Source of the DNA: Haplomitrium mnioides
Taxonomy: Eukaryota > Marchantiophyta > Haplomitriopsida > Calobryales
Direction: 5' to 3'
NCBI GenBank assembly: GCA_049999725.1
Contig: JBNGIS010037313.1
Location: 84,657 to 114,401 of the forward strand
Length of the DNA stretch: 29,745 nucleotides
Shown: one piece after another, positions 1 to 9,224 of the stretch
Layout: each line of letters begins with the position of its first letter
How positions within the stretch are numbered: position 1 is the first letter of the stretch
Notes under the pieces: generated by a model
Seen by the model: the letters and a program-made list of their open reading frames with translations, nothing else
What the model was told of the DNA's origin: nothing
Database searches by the model: none
Made by a program: the position numbers and the translations under genes

Positions 1-285
1 TAAATCTTTTCTGCCAAAAATTTCATCTCAGTGCTCTTTCATTTTACTACAGTCTTTCATCAAGATTTCATTTATTTCCTCTAAGAATAAGTTGACATTT
101 TTGATAGTCCAAGAATGGTTTGAACTCAATTTCTAATCTCAGAATTATGTGTAGGCTTTGCACATTGTTTAGTGTCTTTGCACATTTAAAGCTTTGTAGT
201 TCTTCTCCGGTTCCCCTGCACGCTTAAGCTATGCAGTTGTTGTTCAGAGTATCGGCACCCATTCGTCAAAGGGTTCTTGTTCGAT

Positions 286-488
286 GTCCATGCTTGCATA
301 GGCTGTAGGGTTCTTCTTTAGATGCTTGGCGTGTTTTTGCTGTTGGATTGTAGTTGAAAGTCTATGCGTGCATGGCTTCGTTGTTCTTGTTGAGAATCAA
401 AGCAAGCAGAGTATTTAGGATTCTTGTTCGGAGTCTATGCGTGCATAGGCTTTACGGTTGTGGTTTGGAGTCTATGCTTGCATAGAAT
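286..488. repeat. Palindromic minisatellite, array 1
   Basis: Four diverged units of a near-palindrome occur at about 286-304, 357-376, 432-451 and 469-488. The clearest reads AGTCTATGCGTGCATAGGCT (432-451), whose halves are nearly reverse complements. Units are 20-80 bp apart, and several follow a TTCTTGTTCG-like lead-in. The same family occurs at 2483-2600, 14575-14790, 20955-21115 and 22768-22793, always in non-coding parts of the same gene family. Confidence 0.7.
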
Positions 489-837
489 TTGTTGGCTACG
501 ATGCTTCAAGTCAGGTTTAAAGTCCTTATCCAAATAGACATTTAGGTTTTCCTATACTTTTTTTCTATCAAAAGATATATATTTTATTTCCTTTTTCTTG
601 AATTTAATTTATTTACAATAGTGTCAAGCTTTTTCAAAATATTTGAATAATCAAAATGTTTGCTTTTTAAGTTTTCTTTTCTAAATAAAATATTTGACAT
701 ATAATCTAAATGGAAAATATGCATTTTTTGTTAATAAAACACAATTTTTTTTCGAAAATAAGATTTTAGTTTAAAATTTGATGTTTTTGAATGCCAAATC
801 TTCAAAAGAAAAGTTTCGACTATCAAGTGAAACGGGA

Positions 838-880
838 ACCCAGTTACGGTTCCTGGTTCAAAGTAGCGGATGTTGTGGTT
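838..880 (+). repeat. Conserved tail motif of the gene family, copy 0
   Basis: CCCAGTTACGGTTCCTGGTT and the following CAAAGTAGCGG closely match 4577-4615 and 23221-23258, the ends of copies I and II. In this copy GGAACC and GGTTCC (about 834-852) can pair as a 6-bp stem. The motif marks the 3' limit of each copy; its function is unknown. Confidence 0.6.
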
Positions 881-1191
881 ACAATATTCCCCATGTAATA
901 ACCAAGGGCGAGTATTATAATACATTTAGTTAGATGATTAGGCTAATCTAGCATTAGTTACAAACCTATGATTAGACTATATGATTCGGATTAGGGTTAG
1001 TGCTAACCGTACATGATTAGCACATTTCTTTCCATTGTTGCGAGTACATTTTATGATTGTTTTTTTTCTTGTCATTATTATTTTTGCAATTTCTTGTCAT
1101 TTAGCCATTTTCTACCTTTTATTCATTGTGAATTTTTTTTTAATAAATTTTTGCTCTCCTTTTATTTTTACTAGCTTACACTTTGGAGAAA

Positions 1192-1550
1192 ATGGCATCA
1201 CAAGCCAATGCTCCCAAATTAGCTCAACCAAAGCCTTATAGGTAGTCAGATGCTTTGACGTTTCTTGAGCCATTAAAACTAGCCTACAAATAGCTAGTTT
1301 GTTGTGGAATAATAAAGTTCATCGACCATCACCTTCAACTTTTTCATAGTGAAGGTGAAAATTTCAACATGGGCATTTTGGTCCAAATCTTGATGACTCA
1401 AAAAGAGCAAAGAGCCCACATAGGGTTGCTTGTGTAGTTAGAATCGTTGATTACCCTTTTCAAGGCTTCACCAAAGAAATTATGCTTCAATGAGATGAAA
1501 CCACGAGACATCTTCACCAAGGATTTGCAGTCAGCTTCAACAATAGCAAG
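1192..1550 (+). pseudogene. Copy I exon 1 (N-terminal region, no known domain)
   Basis: Translation from the ATG at 1192 begins MASQANAPKLAQPKPYR and continues through blocks such as EGENFNMGILVQILMTQ, with three in-frame stops and frame changes. It matches 14156-14515 of copy II, which begins MAKWENVPKQAQAKP. Homology continues upstream of the ATG (TTTCTTTCCATTGT at about 1026 and 13998), so a shared leader exists. The exon ends at ...GCAAG followed by GTGAG (1551), a plausible splice donor at the same place as GTAAG (14516) in copy II. I recognise no domain. Confidence 0.55.
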
Positions 1551-1574
1551 GTGAGACTAATAGGATTTGTTTTT

Positions 1575-2419
1575 TAGTTAGTGAAGATTTTGCGGAGCTT
1601 CAAGTGCAAAATGCTCACAAAGAAGTATGCGCATATTTGTTTCATTGTGGTGGTGGACTTGGAGTGTGGGTTAAAGGATAAGTCAGGGTTCAACATCAAG
1701 AACCTTGACAAGTATAGATACAAGATTGTAGGAGGCAATAAAAATGCTACCACAAGCCAACTTTTAATTACCAAATATGGAGCAAAAAGTTCTATGCTTT
1801 TGCTATGTAACTGCTGTTTGACACCAATAGAAGCCTGCATCTTTGCAATTGATGACAATTACGACCAATGCTACAAGTTGGAAATGACGTCCATTCAAAA
1901 GATTGAGTATTGACATCATAGCTACATGGAGAGTAGGATGGTGTCATCTAAGAAATTAAAAAGAGAATTGGTGTTAGAGAACTTAGAGATAAAGCCAAAG
2001 TCCACTCTTGAGAAGACCATAACATCTTAAGACAATTGGTTCCACCTCGTGTTCCAAAGTGGAGAGCTATGGGAGTTACAATAGAGCATATTTACGATGT
2101 GGGAAAAAAACACGGTGAAGGGTTAGAAGCCAAAGGCCAAAGGATCTTTGAGAAAAAAGGACATGAAGTGAACACCGTGGAGTTTCTTTCAATGTCTTTT
2201 TGATGAAATTAAAATATTAGTTTTGAGACTAGTAGAAGTCGAAAAGCTTTCCATTGAAGAAATGTCTCGCAAACTTGAAAGACATAAAGTTTTGATGATG
2301 ATGGTTAAATTTTTTTTTGGGTGTACTTTAGCTCATAGAAGAAAGCAAGGATTGAGTATCCTATTCACATAGAGGAGTCGAAGATGTCTTCATTTTTCTC
2401 GAGCTTTGAAAAATTGTTG
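1575..2419 (+). pseudogene. Copy I ParB-like exon
   Basis: The longest clean reading frame (1581-1913) contains IVVVDLECGLKDKSGFNIKN, LDKYRYKIVGGNKNATTSQL and, further on, TPIEACIFAIDDNYDQ. I read the IVGGN-K-N-A segment as the G-x-H-R-x-x-A type box of the ParB/sulfiredoxin fold, and EACIFAIDDN as the downstream E-x-x-x-x-A-x-x-x-N segment of that fold. ParB-like domains precede DNA methyltransferases in some phage and bacterial proteins. After a TGA at 1914 the sequence still matches copy II (SYMESRMVSSKKLKRELVLE) with further stops. The exon ends at TTGTTG before GTAAGT (2420), conserved as TTGTTG/GTAC in copy II. The ParB call is moderate; homology to copy II is certain by eye. Confidence 0.55.
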
Positions 2420-2745
2420 GTAAGTTTTTTTCCGCTTCTTCAATTATGTTTCTAAAGCTGCATTGATTTTTTCTTGAAGGTTCTCAAGTCCATGCTCACA
2501 TGGACTTGAGACTCCTTGTACGTAGACTCTCAAGTCCATCCATGCATAGACTTGAGAATCTATTGGAGCATGGACTTTCAAGTCCATGCGCTCATGGACT
2601 GCTCTTCCGTTTTGAATTCAAGTTCTTTGTTTTTGTTTGCTCTTCTTATTTTTTCCTTTGTGCTCTATACAAGAGGACAAAATGTTCAAACAATAGCTTG
2701 CCAAAACATTGATTGTCGCTCCAAAAGAGTTAAAGAGATTTGGGG
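2420..2745. repeat. Copy I intron 2 with palindromic minisatellite
   Basis: The intron starts with GTAAGT after the ParB exon. It holds strong hairpins: 2483-2510 has perfect 12-bp arms CTCAAGTCCATG/CATGGACTTGAG around the loop CTCA. A second, imperfect one lies at 2529-2555, and further AGTCCATG/CATGGACT halves continue to about 2600. The rest is T-rich. The short + strand frames here are by-products of the repeats. Confidence 0.7.
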
Positions 2746-2859
2746 TCAAGGAAGCCATTAAAGATCAAGAGCAGACCCCCACTCTTATATCCTACCTTCC
2801 ATCTTTTCTACTCCATTGCTAAAAAGACAGAAAGTGGAAGGCCAGATAGCAAAATGGAT

Positions 2860-3217
2860 CTTTTATCCCTCCAACTAAAGGAGGGCTTGAAGAGCAAGAT
2901 GAATACTTAATGTCCTATGTTAATGGACTTAACATGGTGTTTTATCAAGTCCACGTGGAGGCCAATGCTTGACGGTGAAACCAAGATGTTTCACCTTAGA
3001 AATTTTTGATACTCCTTATAGATATAACCTTAAGGAATGCAAGCATGAAAATTCCAAACCCTTCATGAAGGATGACATTTTTGACATGGTTTCTTCTTTT
3101 GTGGTTGTTAAGACTTTTGATTTTTGGTCTTTTGTTGTAATTCATTCTTCTCAACAATTTGGCATGCTTAAGGATGCTCTTTTGGAGGTTTGTTGTGCCA
3201 TCGACCACAACATCTAA
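2860..3217 (+). pseudogene. Copy I methyltransferase exon with motif IV (DTPY)
   Basis: This exon aligns with 21216-21600. From 2969 the frame reads VKPRCFTLEIFDTPYRYNLK, then MKDDIFDMVSSF and FWSFVVIHSSQQFG. Hydrophobic residues followed by D-T-P-Y and aromatic Y-N-L fit motif IV (DPPY) of N6-adenine/N4-cytosine methyltransferases, the catalytic loop that binds the target base. It is at 3008-3019, with the first Pro replaced by Thr. VVIHSSQQFG would be the next core strand. The other two copies read DIPY (4089) and DATY (21390), so all are degenerate in different ways. The frame upstream of 2969 is broken. A likely splice donor follows ATCTAATAAG near 3217. Confidence 0.6.
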
Positions 3218-3383
3218 TAAGTTCTCATTTTATTTTCTTGTATTTAAGTTTATCTTTTTTTTTCCTTTCCTTTCTTTCCAATGTCCGATTTGGTTTTCTT
3301 ATTACTTTAGGGACCAAAACAACATTCATCATTTTAAGTGGTACTAGAATTTCTCATGCCTACAAGTTCTTGACTATGGGCTA

Positions 3384-3710
3384 TCGGACCAAGGGGGAAA
3401 GCGAGGCATGAAGCTCTTCAACTTGCAATCGGATGATGCAAAGGGTCGTTCTTGAGAGATTATGTGGAGTGTTTTCAGTTGCCCAACTATTTCGACCAAG
3501 CTTAAACATCCAAGAGATGATGCTCTTGTAAGTATGTACCATGAGCTTCAAGATTTGTATAACTTTTTCATTGACCATTTGTCAAAAAAGCAAGATTGGA
3601 TCTTAGATCTTTGCTTTAGGTCTAGCACAAGCCTTGTCTGTGCTCTGAAAATGATGCAAAGTTGTATTGCCATAGAATATGATAGATGTGTGCTTCCTGG
3701 ATCCACAAAC
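3384..3710 (+). pseudogene. Copy I methyltransferase exon with motif I region
   Basis: The best part of this exon (3462-3710) reads ALVSMYHELQDLYNFFIDHL, then KKQDWILDLCFRSSTSLVCA and LKMMQSCIAIEYDR. W-I-L-D-L-C followed by a small-residue loop, then A-L-K ... I-A-I-E-Y-D is the AdoMet-binding motif I/II pattern (D-x-F-x-G-x-G ... E). Copy II has CSEFDIG where this copy has CFRSSTS, so both have lost the glycines differently. Motif I follows motif IV in the chain, the order of beta-class DNA methyltransferases. The 5' part (3384-3460) matches copy II in broken frames. Confidence 0.58.
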
Positions 3711-3990
3711 TTTGGCGACGAGTTATGCCCCCCAGGATTGCCCTAACAACATTTCTCTTGTGATTTCTTTTGGGATAAATTTGGAGGGCATCATTTCCTT
3801 CAATCGTCCCAACTTTTGCCTCTTTGCCCCGGTGCCCTTGTTGCTGGGTGGTTGGTTGATTACTTCCATTCGATTGCAAATCCTCTATACTATGGTGTAT
3901 GTGTGCAAAAAAACATGGAAGTGGTCTGATTATGTAGCTAAATTTGAAATGTTTTTACATAGTGCTTTCAACCCCGGCTGACATATGTAG
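3711..3990. other. Unassigned segment inside copy I
   Basis: The sequence between the motif I exon and the second motif IV exon has no clear counterpart in copy II. One + strand frame (3679-3981, 100 codons) and a minus-strand frame overlap it, but neither resembles a known family. Around 3760-3870 base composition is less AT-rich. It may be the join of two partial gene copies or a fragment of another insertion. Confidence 0.3.
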
Positions 3991-4300
3991 ATAGACTCAA
4001 CATGGCGTATTATCACGTCCATGAGGTGTCTTATGCGAGACAATTAAAAGGCTTAGTGAAACCAAGAGGTTTCACACTTGCAATTATTGACATTCCTTAT
4101 GATTACAACCTTAAGGAATGCAAGCATGATGATTTCAAGCTCTTTGGCAAAAATGATATTTTCGATATGATTTCTTCTTTTGAGGTCATCACTACTCCAG
4201 ATTTTTGGTCTTTCATTATCTATTCTTTGCAACAATTAACGAGCATATCTAGTAAGTCATATTTAAATTGTTTTTTACTTGTTAGCATATTTTCTTGATA
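3991..4300 (+). pseudogene. Second, partial motif IV exon (DIPY) fused into copy I
   Basis: GLVKPRGFTLAIIDIPYDYN followed by LKECKHDD and DIFDMISSFEV clearly repeats the exon at 2860-3217. D-I-P-Y at 4089-4100 is a degenerate DPPY motif. Upstream, DRLNMAYYHVHEV matches DELNMAFYQVQRE of copy II. After about 4240 the coding match stops and T-rich intron-like sequence follows. A stub of the next exon (GGACAAAAGAGAGGAAG, near 4423) then leads straight to the tail. I infer a second gene copy with a large internal deletion, joined to copy I. Confidence 0.6.
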
Positions 4301-4527
4301 CTTGATTTATTTTCTTGCAATTTCTTATATATTTTGTTTGATTAGTGTAAGGACAAAACAAATGTTCATCATTCTTATGGTCTTATAATGGTATATAATG
4401 GCGAATCTTGGACTCTTAGCTATTGGACAAAAGAGAGGAAGTAGAGGATGAAACTCTTTAATTTGTAGTTTGAAGATGCGATTGGACATCCCTGAAAAAT
4501 CATTCACAAGTGTCAAAAACATAATTT

Positions 4528-4620
4528 TTGAAGCATAAATTTGAAAATTAATTTTTTTAACATGAAATCAAACATAAACTCAGCAGTGGTTCTTGGTTCA
4601 AATTAGGAGTTTTTCTAAGT
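4528..4620 (+). repeat. Conserved tail of copy I
   Basis: ATAATTTTTGAAGCATAA and ACTCAGCAGTGGTTCTTGG parallel ATAATTTTTGGAGCATAA and ACTCAATTGTGGTTCTTG at 23166-23240 in copy II. Spacing between the two blocks is similar in the two copies. This defines the right-hand limit of copy I near 4615. Confidence 0.6.
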
Positions 4621-5115
4621 CTTTGTTATCATTGACAAATGTGTTTGAATAAATTACTTACATCACCAAAAAGAAAGTGATTAAAGTTTTATTTTTATCA
4701 AGTACTATGGTTGATATCATAGTAGGAAGCATGTGCATTCCCTTAACTAGTTGCCAGTTGAAGACACAAAAAGACATGGAGGTGTAAAGTTTAGAGAGAT
4801 GGAAAAGATTGTATGATAGCTCACAACGCTACAACAACTCTCCAAGAGCGCACCTTAATTTTGAGAGCACAACTTACTCCTAAACAAAAACAAAAAAAAA
4901 AATGTCTTCAAAGACAATAGCTACATTGTCAAAGAGTGCATCTCTAAGCAAGAGCATGTGTAAATTGCTTATTTGTGACCATTCTCTAGCTGGAGGCATT
5001 TTTCATGTTTAATCATCCAAGGTTTGCTATGACTTCCTCACAATGCCTCAAGGCCACTTGTCTTTGAAGGTTTTTCTTAGATATAAAGCCTAGAGGATAT
5101 ATAGGTCTTCTTTAA
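4621..5115. other. Intergenic stretch with no recognisable feature
   Basis: This is AT-rich sequence with an A-run (about 4885-4901) and no coding frame above 60 codons that resembles a protein. I see no terminal repeats or family similarity to other parts of the window. Confidence 0.5.
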
Positions 5116-5119
5116 TTAA

Positions 5120-5505
5120 AAAGCTCAAACTCTATGATTACAAAATTTGATGGGATTCAAATAGTGTTCGGAATTGTGCATTGCCTGAAATAATGAGTTC
5201 CAAACTCTATGATTATGAAATTCCATAAACCATGAACAATTTTTTGGAATTGTGTATTATCTGAGTCAATAAATACCAAACTCTACGATTACAAAATTCC
5301 AAAAAGATTAAAACACTTTTGAATTTTGCCATGGCCAACTCAATGAATAATAAATAATACCATTACAAAATTCCACAAAGCACAAACAGTTGATGGATTT
5401 ACGCATCACCAAGCAATTAATACCAAACTCTTTGATCTCAAAGTTCCACAAAGCACAAAGAGTTTGTGGCAATTTTGTGCTCATTGACTCAACAAACCAA
5501 CACAT
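5120..5505. repeat. Five diverged ~75-bp tandem repeats
   Basis: CAAACTCTATGATTACAAAA (from 5126) recurs with changes at 5201, 5277, about 5352 and 5425. Spacings are 75, 76, about 74 and 73 bp. Each unit continues with a TTCCA(C)AAA(G)CA(C)AAAC block and a TTTTGGAATTGTGCATT-like block. The units differ at many positions, so the array is old. The minus-strand frame here only reflects the repeat. Confidence 0.7.
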
Positions 5506-5639
5506 ACTATAACATTATTTGTGATGTAGTAGGTCATTTGACATGTGAATTTTCATGTTAAACACCCCAGTTCAAAGGTATTTCGTTGACTGCAAGAAAT
5601 ATATTATGAGAGAACAAACAACAAGCAATGTTGATCATC

Positions 5640-6105
5640 ACAAAATGGACACACTTGAATGACATTGAAGAAAACCAATTGCGTACAGAGTGATATGTTT
5701 CTTGCAAGAACGAACAATGTAATGGCAATCATGATGCTCATAGCTCTTGACGTGTTCAAATGTTCCAAGCTTGCCAAGTGCAAGAAGAAGAGAGCAATAC
5801 AAAAACATCACCAGAAAATAACGTTAAAGAAATTTGTCGACACCAAAAAGTTTGCTTGCACAAAGAGCAATATGATGCTCACAGTAATGAACAACATATT
5901 GGCAATTGTGTTGTCTATGTCACATGCCAGATTATAATGTTGCAAGGTTGTCGAGCTCTAGAAGATGAGATTAGTATGTAAATATTTGAAACCATTGACT
6001 TAGAAACAATTCATTGATTTCTTGAAGAGAAGATGCACACGAAACACCACAAGCTCATTACATAGAGGAAATAGATCAAGAATCAAGAAACTTCTTGCAT
6101 AGAGA
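5640..6105 (+). other. Unassigned Cys/His-rich broken frame upstream of the Helitron remnant
   Basis: One broken + strand frame contains CKNEQCNGNHDAHSS and, later, VCLHKEQYDAHSNEQHIGNC, two similar Cys/His blocks that could be an internal duplication. No family is recognised. Its position directly upstream of Helitron N-terminal homology makes it a candidate for the start of that protein, but I cannot support this from motifs. Confidence 0.25.
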
Positions 6106-6583
6106 GTGATTTGCTGCATGCATCAAGAGCACATTCCCTTGGCATGCATGGTGCTTTACCATCATGTTGGATCTGTTCGGTGGTATTTTCTATTACACAT
6201 GAACATTTGTGGTTGGAGTTGCCAAGCTTTACATTGGTTTAAAGAGAGTTCCATAAACCGAGGCTCAAAAAAAACATGTCTTTTTTCTACAATGTGTTGT
6301 GATCTAAGAAATGTACAACTACCTTCAATGGCAATATCCTCTAGAGCCATTCTGAAGTCTCTAAAGATAAATACTATTGAGGCAAAGTCTCCTTACAACA
6401 ATATACATGCACCAAACAATGCATTTTCATTTACATCATTGATTGACAAGTGTTTTGCAAGGGGTGGAAATTGCACATTGCATCTGCAAGGCTCTTTTTA
6501 CCATCGAATATGTAACATATTGCTCGTAAAGGGTGAAAATCCAAAGTTCTCCCAATAGTATATCATAGAAAATAGTGCTTCTT
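6106..6583 (+). pseudogene. Helitron Rep/helicase protein, N-terminal part (interrupted pseudogene)
   Basis: The frame contains CGWSCQALHWFKESS, then KTCLFSTMCCDLRNVQLP, NNAFSFTSL, and finally LHLQGSFYHRICNILLVKGE followed by NPKFSQ. These follow in order the conserved N-terminal region of plant Helitron proteins: a Cys-rich C..C-x-A-L-H-W segment, C-C-x-x-G-x-V-Q-L-P, the Y-N-x-A-x-x-F-T-S segment, and Q-G-x-x-Y-H-R-I ... P-K-F-x-Q. The match stops at the start of the LTR retrotransposon (6584) and resumes at 11735. Helitrons are rolling-circle transposons; this copy is inactive. The early part of the frame (6106-6190) is less certain. Confidence 0.75.
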
Positions 6584-7790
6584 TGAGTTGTCAAGATATA
6601 AGGTGGATATGTGGCTCATTTAAGGCATTGGAATCAATGGCACAATGTTTGTAGTATTGAGATAATGGACAAAGATGATTTGGATGTCATTAGAGGAAAT
6701 GTACTTTTTGGTTTTTCAACAAAATGTGTACAAAGTAAACTTTGTTCTAATTTGATGCATATTGGAGCTAATATTTCATAAGCAAATAATTTATTTCAAA
6801 TGTCATTTGGGACAGTTTACAAAAGGGAAAAATCTATTGTAAATCAAGAGTTATAGCTAGTCAAAGGTAAAATAGGGCTCAACAAAAAATTCAAAACAGA
6901 CACTATCTAGATAAACAAAAATGCAAATATTATTCATAACTAGAAACTCTATTTGCTAGGATTTTCAACAAGGTATAGTATAGGCAATTTGGATTAGTAT
7001 AAAGGATTTCAGAGAGCTTCTTCTAGAAGGCTTTAAATAGGAGAAAAGTCAAGAAAAACTACTTTAATCCTTGACTTGCTCTTTGAGGAAATCTTGAAAT
7101 AAGAAAATAACTTTTGTATTTAGGAACAAATAAAAGAGAATAGCTGATTAGGTCACATGCTTGGTTAGGTAAAGCTCCAAATGAGAAGCTTCTTCTTGAA
7201 AAAGTAGAAAAAAGGTAAAGTTATTTTAGAACTACTATATAAAAGTATTGGATCTTGAGAAAAGGCAAAGATACTTTAGTAGGTACTTTAGGAGATACTT
7301 AAGAATATAAAATTGAAAGAATAACTTTTACATAGAGTAAAGAATGTATAGGTTTTACTAGTAGTAATTAACTAGACTAGTATATAAGGAAGGAGAAGAG
7401 AGGACTTGGGAGGCTTGAGCTTGGACTTTCATTTTCACACTTCGGAAGTTTATTTTTAGAGAAACCATTAAAGAAGCGCTTGGAAGAGCTCTTAGAGGAG
7501 ATACTAAAAAGCCTCATTGGAGGACAAACACTTGACAAGTAGTTTCCAAAAGAGTGAGGAGTTTTTTGAGAGTGAGAAAAGCTAAGAGCATGAGGGCGTT
7601 GAGAGATTTTTGAAGTAAAGAGTTTGATATTAAGCAAGAGATTTTGTTTTGAATAGTTCTCTTATATACATTATATAGTGATTGTTGGGTTTTGATGTAT
7701 GCAATCATACTTCCATTCCCCTCTCATTTTAAATATGCACTCAACATCAAAGTCATATGAGGAGAAACTGACGAAGCGAGTAGCTTCACA
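6584..7790 (+). repeat. 5' LTR of element C
   Basis: The repeat starts TGAGTTGTCAAGATAT and ends GTAGCTTCACA. It aligns with 10563-11734; shared blocks include GATGTCATTAGAGGAAATGT, GTCAAAACAGA-like and TCTTCTAGAAGGC. A TATA box lies at TAGTATATAAGG (7378-7389), with transcription expected about 30 bp downstream. The minus-strand frames within it are shadows. The exact start is uncertain by a few bases. Confidence 0.8.
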
Positions 7791-7811
7791 TTTTTGGTTC
7801 TGTTGTCGGGA
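7791..7811 (+). promoter_or_regulatory. Putative primer-binding site of element C
   Basis: TTTTTGGTTCTGTTGTCGGG directly follows the 5' LTR end. It resembles, with several changes, the TTTTGGCGCCGTTGCCGGGG primer-binding region common after 5' LTRs of plant gypsy elements (tRNA-Asp type, from memory). Position supports the call; the sequence is degenerate. Confidence 0.6.
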
Positions 7812-7907
7812 CCTTACCAATGAGAGCGAAGGAAGGTGGTGAAAAAGCTTGAGTTTTGAGTGTCAACTAAAGAGATGACAAGAAAGTGGCTATGAATTTA
7901 TGAGATT

Positions 7908-8129
7908 GTGAAAAGAATCGACAATTTATCTCCGCCACACAACAACATTAAGTTGAAACGATTCATCAACTTGGTAAGCCACTACTTGTTTTTGATAAAC
8001 AACTTTGCCTTTTTGGCCACACCATTATATCAACGTTTGTACTCTTCAACAAAAGGGGTATTGACACTAGAGCATGAACAATCATTTTATTGTATGAAGG
8101 AGAGAGTTTTCAACGACCTCATTAGATGA
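7908..8129 (+). pseudogene. RT/RNase H connection fragment in the leader of element C
   Basis: The frame contains NLSPPHNNIKLKRFINLVSH, then NNFAFLATPLYQRLYSS and a LEHEQSFYCMKER segment. This follows the Ty3/gypsy RT-RNase H junction: P-x-P-x-x-x-x-x-L-R-x-F-x-G-L, N-F-(A)-x-x-A-x-P-L, then W-x-x-E-x-x-x-A-F-x-x-L-K. It sits before gag, whereas pol should follow gag. I infer a captured or rearranged piece of a related element. It has no in-frame stop over 73 codons. Confidence 0.6.
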
Positions 8130-8218
8130 TTAAAGAATGACCATCATAGTACGTGTATTTATTGTGGTCAAGATTCATATGCACCAACAATTGGTTGAAA
8201 AAATTGGAGTGGAATGAA

Positions 8219-9003
8219 TGGAGAAAATATTGGCGGATCCAAACCCATTTTGTTTTCCTATTCTAATTCAAGAAATTTGTGAGGTACATATTTCTATGTT
8301 GCGGTAGGTATGGTGGAAAGACAAACTCGAGTGAAGGTGCACATTATCAATTCAAGATAGGAAAGATTCTGGTCTTCTATGGTAAAGAGGATGAGAAAGA
8401 GGAGAATTGTTTGCGAAAGTTCAAACTTGCTTGCATTGAGAACGCTGAGAAATGACCTAACGATTAGTTACCATTGCTACTCAAATTCTCGGAATAAGAA
8501 GCTCTTCAATGGTACAATGAGCAAAAAAGTGAAAGCATCAAGTCATAGACGAGATTGACAAAGGCTTTGATAGAAGAGTTTCTTCTGACGAAGAGCTATA
8601 AAAATCTTCTTCAAGAGGCAAGACATTAAAAGCAAGTGAAGATTGAAAAAGTACGTATAGATGCCAAGAAAGTGGATAATTAAAGACGCAATTTTGAAAT
8701 GTGTTGAGAAAGAGTGGAGAGGATTTGCAATCTCTAATTGTGAGAATTACAACAATATTGGCAAAGCACTTCATTTTAGGGTTGAAACTCGAAATTCAAG
8801 AAAAAGTCAAATATGAGAGGCCAACTACGCGAGTGAAGTCATTGAGCATCCCATTTAGAATGGAGAAGAGTTTGGAAGATGAGCGGGAGGAGAAGGCAAA
8901 CGTTGTACCGGTGCTACAAGTGAGTGCATCACAAATAGCGGTGGTAGTGAGTCCTCCACCACACTCCAAATCCAGCCATGAACGATATCCTAACATTGAT
9001 TGA
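8219..9003 (+). pseudogene. gag-like region of element C
   Basis: MEKILADPNPFCFPILIQEI starts near 8219. A capsid-like stretch follows at about 8365-8600: FYGKEDEKEENCLRKFKLAC, then EALQWYNEQ and TRLTKALIEEF. These fit the retrotransposon gag pattern F-x-G-x-x-x-x-x-x-x-F-L-x-x-F-x-x-A ... L-x-G-x-A-x-x-W-Y ... W-x-x-L-x-x-x-F. The last part (8701-9003) reads LIVRITTILAKHFILGLKLE, then a charged tail, consistent with the end of capsid. Stops and frame changes separate the parts. No CCHC zinc knuckle is seen. Confidence 0.6.
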
Positions 9004-9224
9004 ATGGTTGGAGAGGTTTAGTTTGAACCTTGTAGAGGCCTTGTAGAGAAGGCCTAAAAATCGGCTTTAACCAAATGAAGAAGGGCCAATGCTATAAGAG
9101 AATTTTTAGAACATGACGTGTTTTGGACCTCGAGGGGCACATTTCATCAAAAATTACTCAAACCGAGTGAATGGTGCATATGGAGTTGGTGGACGTGAAG
9201 GTGCAACTGAAGCTCAAGAGAGGG

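Larger units (their letters stand above)
1..880 (+). pseudogene. 3' tail of an upstream gene-family copy (copy 0)
   Basis: No reading frame is recognisable here. The stretch resembles the non-coding tail of copy II (22740-23265): AGTCTATGC/GCATAGGCT palindromes, then several hundred AT-rich bases, then a conserved ~40-bp terminal motif at 838-880. I infer that it is the end of a third copy of the ParB-methyltransferase family whose coding part lies left of the window. It ends only about 150 bp before the 5' homology of copy I, so copies 0 and I sit head to tail. It could instead be an unrelated AT-rich spacer that shares only the repeat motifs. Confidence 0.45.
1026..4620 (+). pseudogene. ParB-like/N4-N6 DNA methyltransferase fusion gene, copy I (rearranged pseudogene)
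   Basis: The whole stretch aligns by eye, piece by piece, with copy II (13996-23265). The order is a 5' leader (1026-1190), an N-terminal exon (1192-1550), a ParB-like exon (1575-2419), an intron with palindromic minisatellite, the motif IV exon (about 2860-3217), the motif I exon (about 3384-3710), a second partial motif IV exon (3991-4300) and a tail motif (4577-4620). Compared with copy II it lacks the Lys/Glu/Ser-rich exon between the first and ParB exons, and its motif IV exon is duplicated. Stops and frameshifts break every exon. The domain calls rest on motifs read by eye, so the family assignment is likely but unproven. Confidence 0.6.

Noticed and set aside
838-880. Tail motif GGTTCCTGGTTCAAAGTAG as a tRNA-like B box (SINE)
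   Set aside because: It lacks the GGTTCGANTCC core, and no A box lies at the right distance in any of the three copies.
7377-7637. Paired minus-strand frames in both LTRs of element C (also 11321-11581)
   Set aside because: The similarity between them comes from the LTR repeat; they start after the TATA box on the wrong strand and resemble no protein.
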